64,000 nt of DNA from Ilex aquifolium. Lineage: Eukaryota > Streptophyta > Magnoliopsida > Aquifoliales > Aquifoliaceae. The DNA is taken from contig OX637396.1 of the NCBI GenBank assembly GCA_951799425.1, forward strand, positions 33,162,701 through 33,226,700, written 5' to 3'. The notes below the pieces were generated by a model, which saw only the letters and a program-made list of their open reading frames with translations, did not search any database and was not told where the DNA came from. Position numbers and translations under genes: made by a program. Below are positions 35,201 through 39,911 of this stretch, piece by piece (positions within the stretch are counted from its first letter, which is position 1; each line of letters opens with the position of its first letter).

Positions 35201-37887
35201 TACTCTCATTTAATTTTGGGTTTACCCTCATTTAAATTTAAGTTTCTCCTTCTTTAAATTTGAGTTTGTCCATTGGAGCTTTTTGTATCAAATCAAGTTT
35301 TTTACTCAAATACTAACTTAAATTTGAGTAAAAATTTGAGTGATGGTCGGAGATGCTCTTATAAAAAGAGTTCAAAGGAAATTGAAAGTCAAATAAGTGT
35401 AAAAAAAATTAGATGAAAATATATAAGTGGGTATAATTGACTTTATTATAATAATTAGAGATAAAATAGGAAATCAAAAAAATTTCACAAATGCTAACAT
35501 TTATAAGTAGTATAGATAACTCATCTGCATTCTGTAGAATTAGACGATGTAATAGCGAGAAGTTTGCAATCCCCATGTTGTCACCGACTAGAGAATGCAT
35601 GGTCCCATTTTGATAACAAATTCTAGACATCTAATTATTCCTCAAACTACTCACACTCATTCAAAGCACAAGGGAACCATAGATACTAGTATCCACTTTC
35701 ATAGATAAACATATACTCCTATGCTTGAGGTAAGGGACCAACATCCGGCAGCGTTGGTTCTAGTAATTTGGCCATGTGCAGCACAACGTTTGTCACAGCA
35801 AGCATAAGGAATCTCACCAGATGGCTCGCTATTAACAGATTAAGAGATAGAACCATAAAAAAAATCATGCAATTACTACGTAATGCAATCAAGACAGCAG
35901 CATATGGCATTCTAATCTCACTCTAGCCAAGCCAAAATTATGAATTGCAGCTCCTAAATTTAAGGATGTGGCTGCCCCTGACACTAGTTCTTTTCATTTG
36001 TTATGGAATTTCCGTTAAATAGACAAAGCCTTAAGTTCATTGATGCTTCATGTTCTAAAATTAACTTCCCTAAGAGACTACAAAGGACAGGCCAAATACT
36101 ATTTCTATGGCTAAAGAAGGACATTTTTTACCACCGAATACTATTCCTAGGTCTTGGCTATAGCATGAAAGATACGTTTTTTGTTGGCCTTTGTGAATTA
36201 GCAACATTATAGACAAATCCCATCCTTCCCTCTCATACACAATCATCACATATTAGCACAGTTCATTATTTGTTTTCTCAACAGAAGACACACCATAGTT
36301 GTCTAGAAATCTTGGAATAACTCATTCAAAAATTAGTGGCACAACCTATTTATAACTTCCCAACGATCATCTCCTTAGATTGATCTATTTTCCTCAGTTA
36401 TAGCTTTGGAAACCTCCATAAGGCTCAAAATAAGTTGATTGTTCCTTATTTTTAATCAAATTGGGGCATCTAATTCCTTTTAACCCTAATTTCTCTTGTT
36501 AACTTGTTGAAGGCTAAAACCCTAAGTTGCTAACTAATGTTTTGAGAGATTTAACTCTCCTGAAGCTAATTATCGTTGCATGACCCTACTCACAACCCAA
36601 AAACTACTTCTAGCCCTTCTCCTTATCCAAATTCTGCATTTTGTTTGAGAGATTTAACTCTCCTGAAGCTAATTATCGTTGCATGACCCTACTCACAACC
36701 CAAAAACTACTTCTAGCCCTTCTCCTTATCCAAATTCTGCATTTACTACTTCTGCCATTACCGCTATTATATCTCCACAAAAATGCATACATGATTTTAA
36801 TGGTAGTAGTAAGAAATCTTTTGATCCCAACCACCAAAAAGCTCCCAAAGGAGAACACTAAATACTTGCAAGAATCGCACTCAAAAAAAATTGGAGTCTC
36901 TAACAGGTCCATTTTGTAGAAAGGGTGTATAATTCTTGATAGTACATCATTTTTTGCCTCGGACAAGTAACATACAAGAGGTTCCTTCAGCACCACCTCC
37001 CTTTTATTTTGATTTATAGAAATTAATTGTTTTTCAGATGGCAAATTTCTGTACATGGTGTAAAGACATAAGAGTTCATTTCACAAATGGAAAGTTTCTT
37101 CAGCATTTTTATTTTTACACAATCTGTTTATATTAATCACACACATGCACACACAAAAGCACTTCTTAGTAAAACTTGGACTTGGCCGACAACTCAGCTA
37201 GCCCTAAAAAGAGAGAAGTTACACTTCTTGCTACACTTAACAACTGACAAAGATACAAAATATAAAAATTGGACCAACATGTTTACTTTTAAAAAGGGGT
37301 GTATAATTCTTAAAACAAACTATAGCATTTTTTTGCCTCAGAGAAGTTACATACAAGAGATTCATTCATTGCCACCTCTCTTCCATTGTGAGTTATAGAA
37401 ATTAATTGTTCTTCAGATGGTAAATTTTTGCCAAGGAACAGTTCATCTCAAAAAGTGGAAAGTTCCACCAGCATGCACATACAAAATCACTTCTTGGTAA
37501 CACTCAGACTTGGTTGAGAACTTAGCTAACCCTAATTCAAAACTTGCAACTGACATGGTTATACAACTGAGAACTTTAGTTCCTTTTCCATAATTTTTCA
37601 GGGCATCCAAAAAGAAATGGTAAGGTGAAAACGTTACCATCGTAAGCTTGATGAGGAGGCTGAGCAGAAGGGTGGTGATGATCCGGAGGAGGAGCATTTA
37701 GAGTCGTAGAAGAAGCCGAGGGCTGTCTCATCATCATTGGCTGCGGCGGTGGCGGTTGTGGGCCCCTCGGAAACTCTCCCATCTGTGGGTGGTGCTGGTG
37801 TTGATGCTGCGGGGGTGGCAGCTGTGGGTGGTGTTGCTGATGCGGTAGTTGCTGCTGCTGCTGCTGCTGAGGATCTCCGTACATCAT
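514..37887 (-). CDS. FY: FY: WD40 subunit of the mRNA cleavage and polyadenylation complex (18 exons, 750 aa)
   Basis: Orthologue of Arabidopsis FY (yeast Pfs2, human WDR33), a nuclear subunit of CPSF that helps recognise the polyadenylation signal. In Arabidopsis FY binds the WW domain of FCA and promotes flowering by lowering FLC. Exons in transcript order: 37638-37887, 33086-33177, 31035-31103, 29268-29372, 28203-28298, 28034-28116, 27851-27922, 27510-27607, 23389-23448, 23237-23297, 23065-23152, 22898-22961, 20714-20792, 9781-9870, 5328-5416, 4519-5027, 3278-3508, 514-630. Layout: Q/H/P-rich N-terminus (1-80), conserved [19 protein letters not shown] block (about 90-112), seven-bladed WD40 region (about 165-450), proline/methionine-rich tail with PPLPP at 540-544 and 736-740. 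The start is the first ATG in frame; a second ATG follows at once. Every exon phase closes exactly. The protein is longer than Arabidopsis FY (about 647 aa, from memory), mostly in the tails. Family assignment is secure; transcript ends are not known. Confidence 0.95.
631..3277 (-). other. FY intron 17 (2.6 kb)
   Basis: Separates the exon with the last PPLPP motif from the rest of the tail. Its 3'-proximal part on the gene strand (631-2190) shows no recognisable element. Positions about 2195-3050 hold a copy of the R1 repeat. The part next to exon 17 is open for 37 codons. Confidence 0.7.
2195..3050. repeat. R1 family repeat, copy in FY intron 17
   Basis: About 2205-2470 aligns by eye with about 7665-7930 in the same orientation. 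Shared landmarks are ATGATATATCCA, ATCAGAAC.A.CATTTAACTA, CCTTTTGACAT and TGAACTCGA-like runs. The right part contains CACGGATACATGGGA and CGTATCCAATAGG, like the other copies. The ends are blurred and I could not define terminal repeats here. Confidence 0.5.
3278..3508 (-). CDS. FY: FY exon 17: Met/Gly/Pro-rich tail
   Basis: Phase-0 exon of 77 codons. It joins exon 16 to give [14 protein letters not shown], matching MPGSMGMQGGMN of Arabidopsis FY. It continues [20 protein letters not shown] and ends MPGLIPYQ at donor CAG|GTGACA. If this last intron is retained, translation runs on for 37 codons to a stop at 3164-3166. Confidence 0.92.
3900..3926. repeat. (AT)n microsatellite in FY intron 16
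   Basis: A run of about a dozen AT dinucleotides. It lies just left of the R1 copy at 4009-4412. No function inferred. Confidence 0.85.
4009..4412. repeat. R1 family repeat, copy in FY intron 16
   Basis: Bounded by inverted CTAGGAAGCACGGATA (left, 4009) and TCCGTGCTCCTAG (right, ending about 4412). The interior is very AT-rich, and a palindromic GTGTCGGACACGTGTCCGACAC lies near 4050. The right arm TATCCTTATTGTACCCGTG through ATATCCGTTCTTCCTAG matches the right arm of the copy at 24983-25634. This looks like a non-autonomous terminal-inverted-repeat element; I cannot assign a superfamily. Confidence 0.55.
4519..5027 (-). CDS. FY: FY exon 16: proline-rich tail with first PPLPP motif
   Basis: The longest exon (509 nt; residues 466-635). 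It contains [20 protein letters not shown], shared with Arabidopsis FY, then [15 protein letters not shown] with PPLPP at residues 540-544, then a Q-rich stretch and a P/M/L/H-rich stretch. In Arabidopsis the PPLPP motifs are the ligands of the FCA WW domain. Reading past the donor (ATG|GTATTA) runs quickly into intron sequence that matches nothing. Confidence 0.94.
5328..5416 (-). CDS. FY: FY exon 15: last WD40 blade and linker
   Basis: Reads [20 protein letters not shown] then DKFNVGQSQ, matching [20 protein letters not shown] of Arabidopsis FY. HTTKFW is the closing strand of the seventh blade. After it the protein passes into the low-complexity tail of exon 16. Confidence 0.93.
6185..6420 (+). 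repeat. Possible SINE- or LTR-derived fragment
   Basis: Contains TGGTATCAGAGTCTAGAGAT then CCTGAGTTCAAATC. The second part resembles a tRNA B box; the first resembles a primer-site-like TGGTATCAGAG. The neighbouring GGCCACACATGATGGGGAG resembles LTR-element edges. Too decayed to classify. Confidence 0.3.
6515..7539. mobile_element. Non-autonomous hAT-like element (1025 bp) with 8-bp target duplication
   Basis: The termini are inverted CATAGTTAT at 6515 and ATAACTATG ending at 7539. Both sides carry the 8-bp duplication ACGTCTAT (6507-6514 and 7540-7547). An 8-bp duplication with CANNG termini fits hAT. Subterminal regions are rich in repeats of TATCG/CGATA on both arms. The middle (about 6945-7170) is GC-richer and looks like a captured exon. 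No transposase frame is present. Confidence 0.75.
7008..7136 (+). other. Possible captured exon: 42-codon open frame inside the hAT-like element
   Basis: ATG at 7008 opens [20 protein letters not shown] then [20 protein letters not shown] and stops at 7134-7136. It is preceded by a GA-rich, UTR-like stretch and followed by ATACAG|GTTAGT at about 7160, which resembles an exon end. Base composition differs sharply from the AT-rich arms. It may be a host gene fragment picked up by the element; I do not recognise the protein. Confidence 0.3.
8833..9250 (-). mobile_element. Poly-A-tailed LINE-type 3' end fragment
   Basis: Starts with a 16-T run (poly-A of a minus-strand element), followed by TGATAGGAAAATATCTTTTG, the common plant LINE 3' terminus pattern also seen at 13634 and 39912. 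Only the tail is recognisable; the 5' limit is approximate and no reverse transcriptase motif remains. Confidence 0.5.
9781..9870 (-). CDS. FY: FY exon 14: WD40 blade
   Basis: Reads [20 protein letters not shown] then WHPIGYILC, matching Arabidopsis [20 protein letters not shown]. It begins in phase 2 and ends with AG|GTATCA. It lies between the two largest repeat-filled introns (13 and 14). Confidence 0.93.
10296..10366 (-). repeat. tRNA-derived SINE-like fragment
   Basis: On the minus strand an A-box-like TGCAGTGGTAGAAGTGG is followed about 30 nt later by GGGTTTGAATATG, like a B box. It is related in sequence to the next piece at 10460-10534 and to 30510-30570. Confidence 0.45.
10460..10534 (-). 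repeat. tRNA-derived SINE-like fragment
   Basis: On the minus strand GGTGCAGCAGTAAAAGTG (A-box-like) is followed by GGTTGTGAGTTTCATATC (B-box-like). A T-run at 10434-10441 on the plus strand could be its poly-A side. Same family as 10296-10366. Confidence 0.45.
11080..11730 (+). mobile_element. Degenerate plus-strand LINE remnant (RT C-terminal zinc-finger region)
   Basis: 11591-11665 reads [20 protein letters not shown] then NEVLQ, matching the zf-RVT region after the reverse transcriptase of plant L1-type LINEs (KVPSKVKSLAWLVAHKK). Flanking frames are broken many times. Possible further 3' sequence up to about 13020 is interrupted by the MITE-like element at 11937. Confidence 0.55.
11937..12357. 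mobile_element. MITE-like element
   Basis: The left end GGGCGGATTTACACTGGGGC and the right end GGGCTCCGCCCC form imperfect inverted repeats; both continue into a GGGGGC block about 20-30 bp inside. The body is AT-rich and non-coding. No clear target duplication. Confidence 0.4.
13046..13110 (+). repeat. SINE-like fragment
   Basis: TGGCACAGTGTCC (A-box-like) is followed about 35 nt later by GATTCGAATCCG (B-box-like), the spacing of an RNA polymerase III internal promoter. No tail is visible. Confidence 0.4.
18935..19741. mobile_element. Harbinger-like MITE, copy A, inside the intron 13 LINE
   Basis: The ends GGGCCTGTTTGG and CCAAACACGCCC are inverted and flanked by TTA on both sides (18932-18934, 19742-19744), as in PIF/Harbinger (Tourist-type) insertions. 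The subterminal TGAGAAGAGTTTTAAG and GAAATTTTGAGAACAAAAAA are shared with copy B at 38112-38811. The interior has a degenerate tandem repeat of ACCACAGAAACCCACA. No transposase. Confidence 0.8.
19095..19335. repeat. Degenerate minisatellite of ACAACCACC/GAAACCCAC units in copy A
   Basis: Repeated variants of ACCACAGAAACCCACAACC over about 240 bp. Open in several frames only because of the repeat, giving V/G/W-rich spurious translations. It is absent from copy B, so it is either an expansion in copy A or a loss from copy B. Confidence 0.7.
20714..20792 (-). CDS. FY: FY exon 13: WD40 blade
   Basis: Reads [20 protein letters not shown] then IFHWLVG, matching the [20 protein letters not shown] segment of Arabidopsis FY. 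The donor GG|GTAAGT is consensus. The next intron (9871-20713) is 10.8 kb because of a LINE insertion, so this small exon and exon 14 are the most widely separated pair in the gene. Confidence 0.93.
20793..22897 (-). other. FY intron 12 (2.1 kb)
   Basis: Contains an RTE-type LINE tail at about 22160-22566. In 20793-22150 and 22567-22897 I see only AT-rich unique sequence. Confidence 0.65.
22160..22566 (+). mobile_element. RTE-clade LINE 3' end
   Basis: The plus strand reads (with frame breaks) [17 protein letters not shown] then [20 protein letters not shown], and later [14 protein letters not shown]. This is the C-terminal RRLRWFGHVxRRP ... GRPK ... DRxxWR pattern of plant RTE elements. It is a 5'-truncated copy, as is usual for this clade. 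Confidence 0.65.
22898..23448 (-). CDS. FY: FY exons 9-12: central WD40 blades
   Basis: Exons 23389-23448, 23237-23297, 23065-23152 and 22898-22961 form a compact cluster after the 4-kb intron 8. They encode [59 protein letters not shown] and [22 protein letters not shown] and WD dipeptides fall at the usual blade positions. The exon 10 donor is GTTAGT, which gives F where Arabidopsis has L before HGHKN. Confidence 0.93.
23449..27509 (-). other. FY intron 8 (4.1 kb)
   Basis: Holds an R1 repeat (24983-25634) and a purine-rich (GA)n tract near 24776-24880. 23449-24770 and 25640-27509 show no recognised element, although CT-rich and AT-rich patches occur. Confidence 0.65.
24983..25634. repeat. 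R1 family repeat, copy in FY intron 8
   Basis: The left side carries AAAGCACTAATACTTC and several TATC/GATAC motifs. The right side ends ACCCGTATCCGTGCTTCCTAG, matching the inverted left end of the copy at 4009. The interior right arm TGTATCCTAATTGTACATGTG matches the intron 16 copy. An (AT)n tract lies at 25518-25536. Confidence 0.5.
27510..28298 (-). CDS. FY: FY exons 5-8: first WD40 blades
   Basis: Exons 28203-28298, 28034-28116, 27851-27922 and 27510-27607, separated by short introns of 86, 111 and 243 bp. They encode [60 protein letters not shown] and [20 protein letters not shown]. The last ends in a typical WD blade with the VKVWDF strand. The exon 5 acceptor (AAAG|TGG) has a weak pyrimidine tract but is the only one that keeps the phase. 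Confidence 0.93.
29188..29231. repeat. Compound (GT)n(AG)n microsatellite in FY intron 4
   Basis: A GT run passes directly into a long AG run about 35 bp from exon 4. It lies on the intron side of the exon 4 donor and probably varies in length between individuals. Confidence 0.85.
29268..33177 (-). CDS. FY: FY exons 2-4: conserved block before the WD40 propeller
   Basis: Exons 33086-33177, 31035-31103 and 29268-29372. Exon 2 reads [20 protein letters not shown] followed by TSTVVRYMQ. Exon 3 reads [18 protein letters not shown] and ends AAAID. Exon 4 reads [20 protein letters not shown] followed by [15 protein letters not shown]. These are near-identical to Arabidopsis FY. The exon 3 donor is GTGGGT; a shifted GTTAAT donor four bases on would break the frame, so I chose the first. 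This segment leads into WD repeat 1 (CSINRVLWTP). Confidence 0.93.
30094..30263. mobile_element. Small MITE-like element
   Basis: The left GGGGTGTTTGGTAG and the right CCAAACCTACACTC are imperfect inverted repeats around a purine-rich (GGAGA) body. No convincing target duplication, so this is tentative. Confidence 0.35.
30510..30570 (-). repeat. SINE-like fragment
   Basis: The minus strand has GGGGCTACTGTTCAGTGGTT (A-box-like) and, about 30 nt on, ATGGGTTTGAACTTGAGGG (B-box-like). Same family as the pieces in intron 13. Confidence 0.4.
31104..33085 (-). other. FY intron 2 (2.0 kb)
   Basis: AT-rich intron without an element I can define. ATCCCAACCAAATGGGTTGA near 32761 resembles the common 3' end of RTE elements, but nothing else of such an element is visible. 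Confidence 0.6.
34998..35358. mobile_element. Tourist-like MITE in FY intron 1
   Basis: Left GGCCATTTCTAACTCTACCTC against inverted right GAGCATCTCCGACCATCACTC, with TTA on both sides (34995-34997 and 35359-35361). The body consists of repeated CTCAAATTTA/TAAATTTGAG words and is non-coding. Termini of the GAGCATCTCC type are widespread in plant Tourist elements. Confidence 0.6.
36541..36745. repeat. Recent 103-bp tandem duplication in FY intron 1
   Basis: TTTGAGAGATTTAACTCTCC starts at 36541 and again at 36644. The two units run on identically through CTTCTCCTTATCCAAATTCTG to the end, so the duplication is recent, or possibly an assembly artefact. Confidence 0.9.
36920..37535. repeat. Old tandem duplication (period about 376 bp) in FY intron 1
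   Basis: 36920-37207 and 37296-37535 share GGGTGTATAATTCTT, TTTTTTGCCTC, TTATAGAAATTAATTGTT, TTCAGATGG and CACTTCTTGGTAA-like blocks with many substitutions and gaps. The 3' unit ends about 100 bp from exon 1. Confidence 0.7.
37638..37887 (-). CDS. FY: FY exon 1: Gln/His/Pro-rich N-terminus
   Basis: Encodes residues 1-83 plus one base. After MMYGDP comes a run of seven glutamines (six CAG then CAA), then alternating Q, H and P, then [18 protein letters not shown], which matches the PPMMRQSSASST segment of Arabidopsis FY and fixes the reading frame. The donor GATG|GTAACG leaves phase 1. The exon is low-complexity and likely disordered in the protein. The CAG run is a plausible length-polymorphic site. 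Confidence 0.93.
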
Positions 37888-38111
37888 CTTTAACAGAGAG
37901 AGAAACTGGAAATCCAAACCCTAGAGAGAAAGAAAAAAAAAGAAGATTGGAAAATCTTTCAGGTGGAAAAAAATAGCGGGAGAGAAATGAATTTCGCAAT
38001 ATGTGGTTTAGGGTTTTTAAATGTGTGTGCTCTGGGAGTGTGTTTGGAGAGGGAAACACTGGGTCCTGTTTCTGTTTGGCATCGTCAAGAGAGGAGAGGA
38101 AAGGAAAAACA
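37888..38111 (-). promoter_or_regulatory. FY: FY 5' UTR and proximal promoter
   Basis: Between the FY start codon and an inserted MITE only about 220 bp of unique sequence remain. It holds two telo-box motifs: AAACCCTA at 37916-37923 on the plus strand, and TTTAGGGTTT at 38007-38016 (AAACCCTAAA on the gene strand). CT/GA-rich tracts between them are typical of plant 5' UTRs. I see no TATA box. Telo-boxes are common near the start sites of plant housekeeping genes; their role here is inferred. Confidence 0.55.
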
Positions 38112-38811
38112 GGGCCTGTTTGGTTTGCGTTTCAAAAACAAGTATCCGAAAACAGTTTTTGAGAAGAGTTTTAAGAAAATGGTTTTGATATTTTTTGAGA
38201 TAAAAAATTTGTTTGATTAGATGATTTCAAAAACAATTTTACAGAACAGAAAATAGTAAAACCTGTTTGGACAGCCTAAATATATGTTTGAACAGTAATT
38301 CAAACATTAATAAAAAAATATAAGAAAGTTATTTTTAGGTCGATAATTTCATAAAAAAAAATTCAATAAATCAAACTTTAAAATATAATATATAATATAT
38401 TATAATATTTATATATTATATAATAGTTATATATTATAATATATAATATTATAATATTCAATTATATTATATAATATTTATATATTATATTATATATTAT
38501 ATATTATAATATTATATTATATATTATATATTATGAGAGAGAGGAAGAAGTAAAAAAAAAAAAAATGAAAAAAATTGTTGCTAAGGAGACTCGAAGGGCA
38601 GACCTCATTAAAGTCCAAAATTGTTCTCCTTGTTTTCAAAATTTTCAAATAAAACTCTGAAAACAAGCTAGACTTATTTTCTGTTTCTTTGACTCAAATG
38701 TCATTTTTTCTCAAAATTTTAAGAACAAAAATGCTAAACAAACAGGTTTTGGGTGTTTTTGAAATTTTGAGAACAAAAAACAGTTTCCGGAAAGCAAATC
38801 AAACATAGCCT
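38112..38811. mobile_element. Harbinger-like MITE, copy B, in the FY upstream region
   Basis: Starts GGGCCTGTTTGGTTTGCG and ends with inverted CAAACATAGCC. It shares subterminal blocks on both sides with copy A (18935-19741). The left edge is about 225 bp upstream of the FY start codon. Unlike copy A it has a highly AT-rich core. The flanking TTA duplication is no longer visible. Confidence 0.75.
38385..38535. repeat. TATATTA-rich palindromic core of MITE copy B
   Basis: About 150 bp made almost only of ATATTATA-type words, able to fold on itself. It lies about 0.5-0.65 kb upstream of the FY start codon. Confidence 0.75.
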
Positions 38812-38870
38812 TGGCTTTGTAAATGTATCTTTTTGGTGCTAACAAGACTCGATTCCTTGACCTCATTAAT

Positions 38871-39066
38871 ACCAAACGCGCGTTAAACGTTTTTTGGTTT
38901 TTCAAAAACGTCTTTTTTTCGTTTTTGAAAATCGCCCCTCGTTTACAAAACAATGGCAGAAAAAATAAAACAAAATCAGTTATCAAACGAGTTTTTTTTC
39001 TTGTTTTCTCTAAATATCAAAATAAAAACGAAAAACGAGAAACATAAACGTTATCAAACGAGACCT
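38871..39066. mobile_element. Small MITE-like remnant
   Basis: The right end AACGTTATCAAACGAGACC and the left CCAAACGCGCGTTAAACGTT are imperfect inverted repeats flanking TTTTTCGTTTTT/AAAAACGAAAAA arms that could form a long hairpin. Left border uncertain. Confidence 0.4.
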
Positions 39067-39859
39067 AATAAAACCAATTTCATTTTTTATGACTACCGAA
39101 ATCGACTTTTCCTTTATTAGGATTTCACTCGGCAGGCTAGGGACTTTGGTTGGTAGGTTCGTACACCTGGTGACATTAGTTTTTAGTTTAAATGTCTGGG
39201 TGTTTGGGCTAATTCATGCGTAATTTGATTAATTGTCTTTCCGATTCGATCAAAAACTGATCATTCACACCGAAATTAATATATTTATGATAGATAAATT
39301 TTTTATAGTGTTTATTAAAATTCAAATTCATAACGTTTGGATGGCATCAGTCTTCGGCCAATTGTGTTTTGTTAATCAATCAATTTATCTAATCTGCCTT
39401 TTCGCTCTTTTGAAAATATATAATCTTCGATCTCGATAAATGCTTCCGTCGTGATGTAAAACATACTCGCATAAGATCATTAGCGCGTGAAGACCGTCAA
39501 GCATTCAAAAGCATAACCAAATGTGGTAAAATGACGAGCCCAATATTTAGAATACACATTCTACATTAGTTGTCTAATTCTTGTTGATTTCCTAAATAGT
39601 ATTCGACATATATTTTTTGTTAGTTTTGACAATTTTTCTATAAGACTTTCTTAGTTCTGTTTTATTTATTTATAGTAGCTCCTTATAATTAGGGTTTTGA
39701 TGATGCACAAAATATGTTTTATACACCACCTGTCAAGTATTTAATGTTGTAATAAATGATAAGAGTCAATACAAACAAAACACAATGTAAGTGGTTCAGT
39801 CAATGTGACATATTCCACTGTGAAGAGTTTAGGATGGCCTGAGTATTTTATTACTCAAT
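39067..39859. other. Intergenic stretch without recognised features
   Basis: AT-rich, no gene or clear repeat seen between the MITE remnant and the outermost MITE of the nested block. Confidence 0.5.
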
Positions 39860-39911
39860 TGGCTCGTTTGCTGCCGTATTAGAAATGGATGGATTAGAAG
39901 TAATCATATCT

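Larger units (their letters stand above)
33178..37637 (-). other. FY intron 1 (4.5 kb)
   Basis: Contains a Tourist-like MITE (34998-35358), an exact short tandem duplication (36541-36745) and an older larger duplication (36920-37535). 33178-34990 and 35360-36540 show no defined element. Confidence 0.65.

Noticed and set aside
37737-37976. Plus-strand open frame of alanine/valine-rich protein opposite FY exon 1
   Set aside because: It is the antisense of the CAG/proline-rich FY exon 1; composition follows from the repeat codons.
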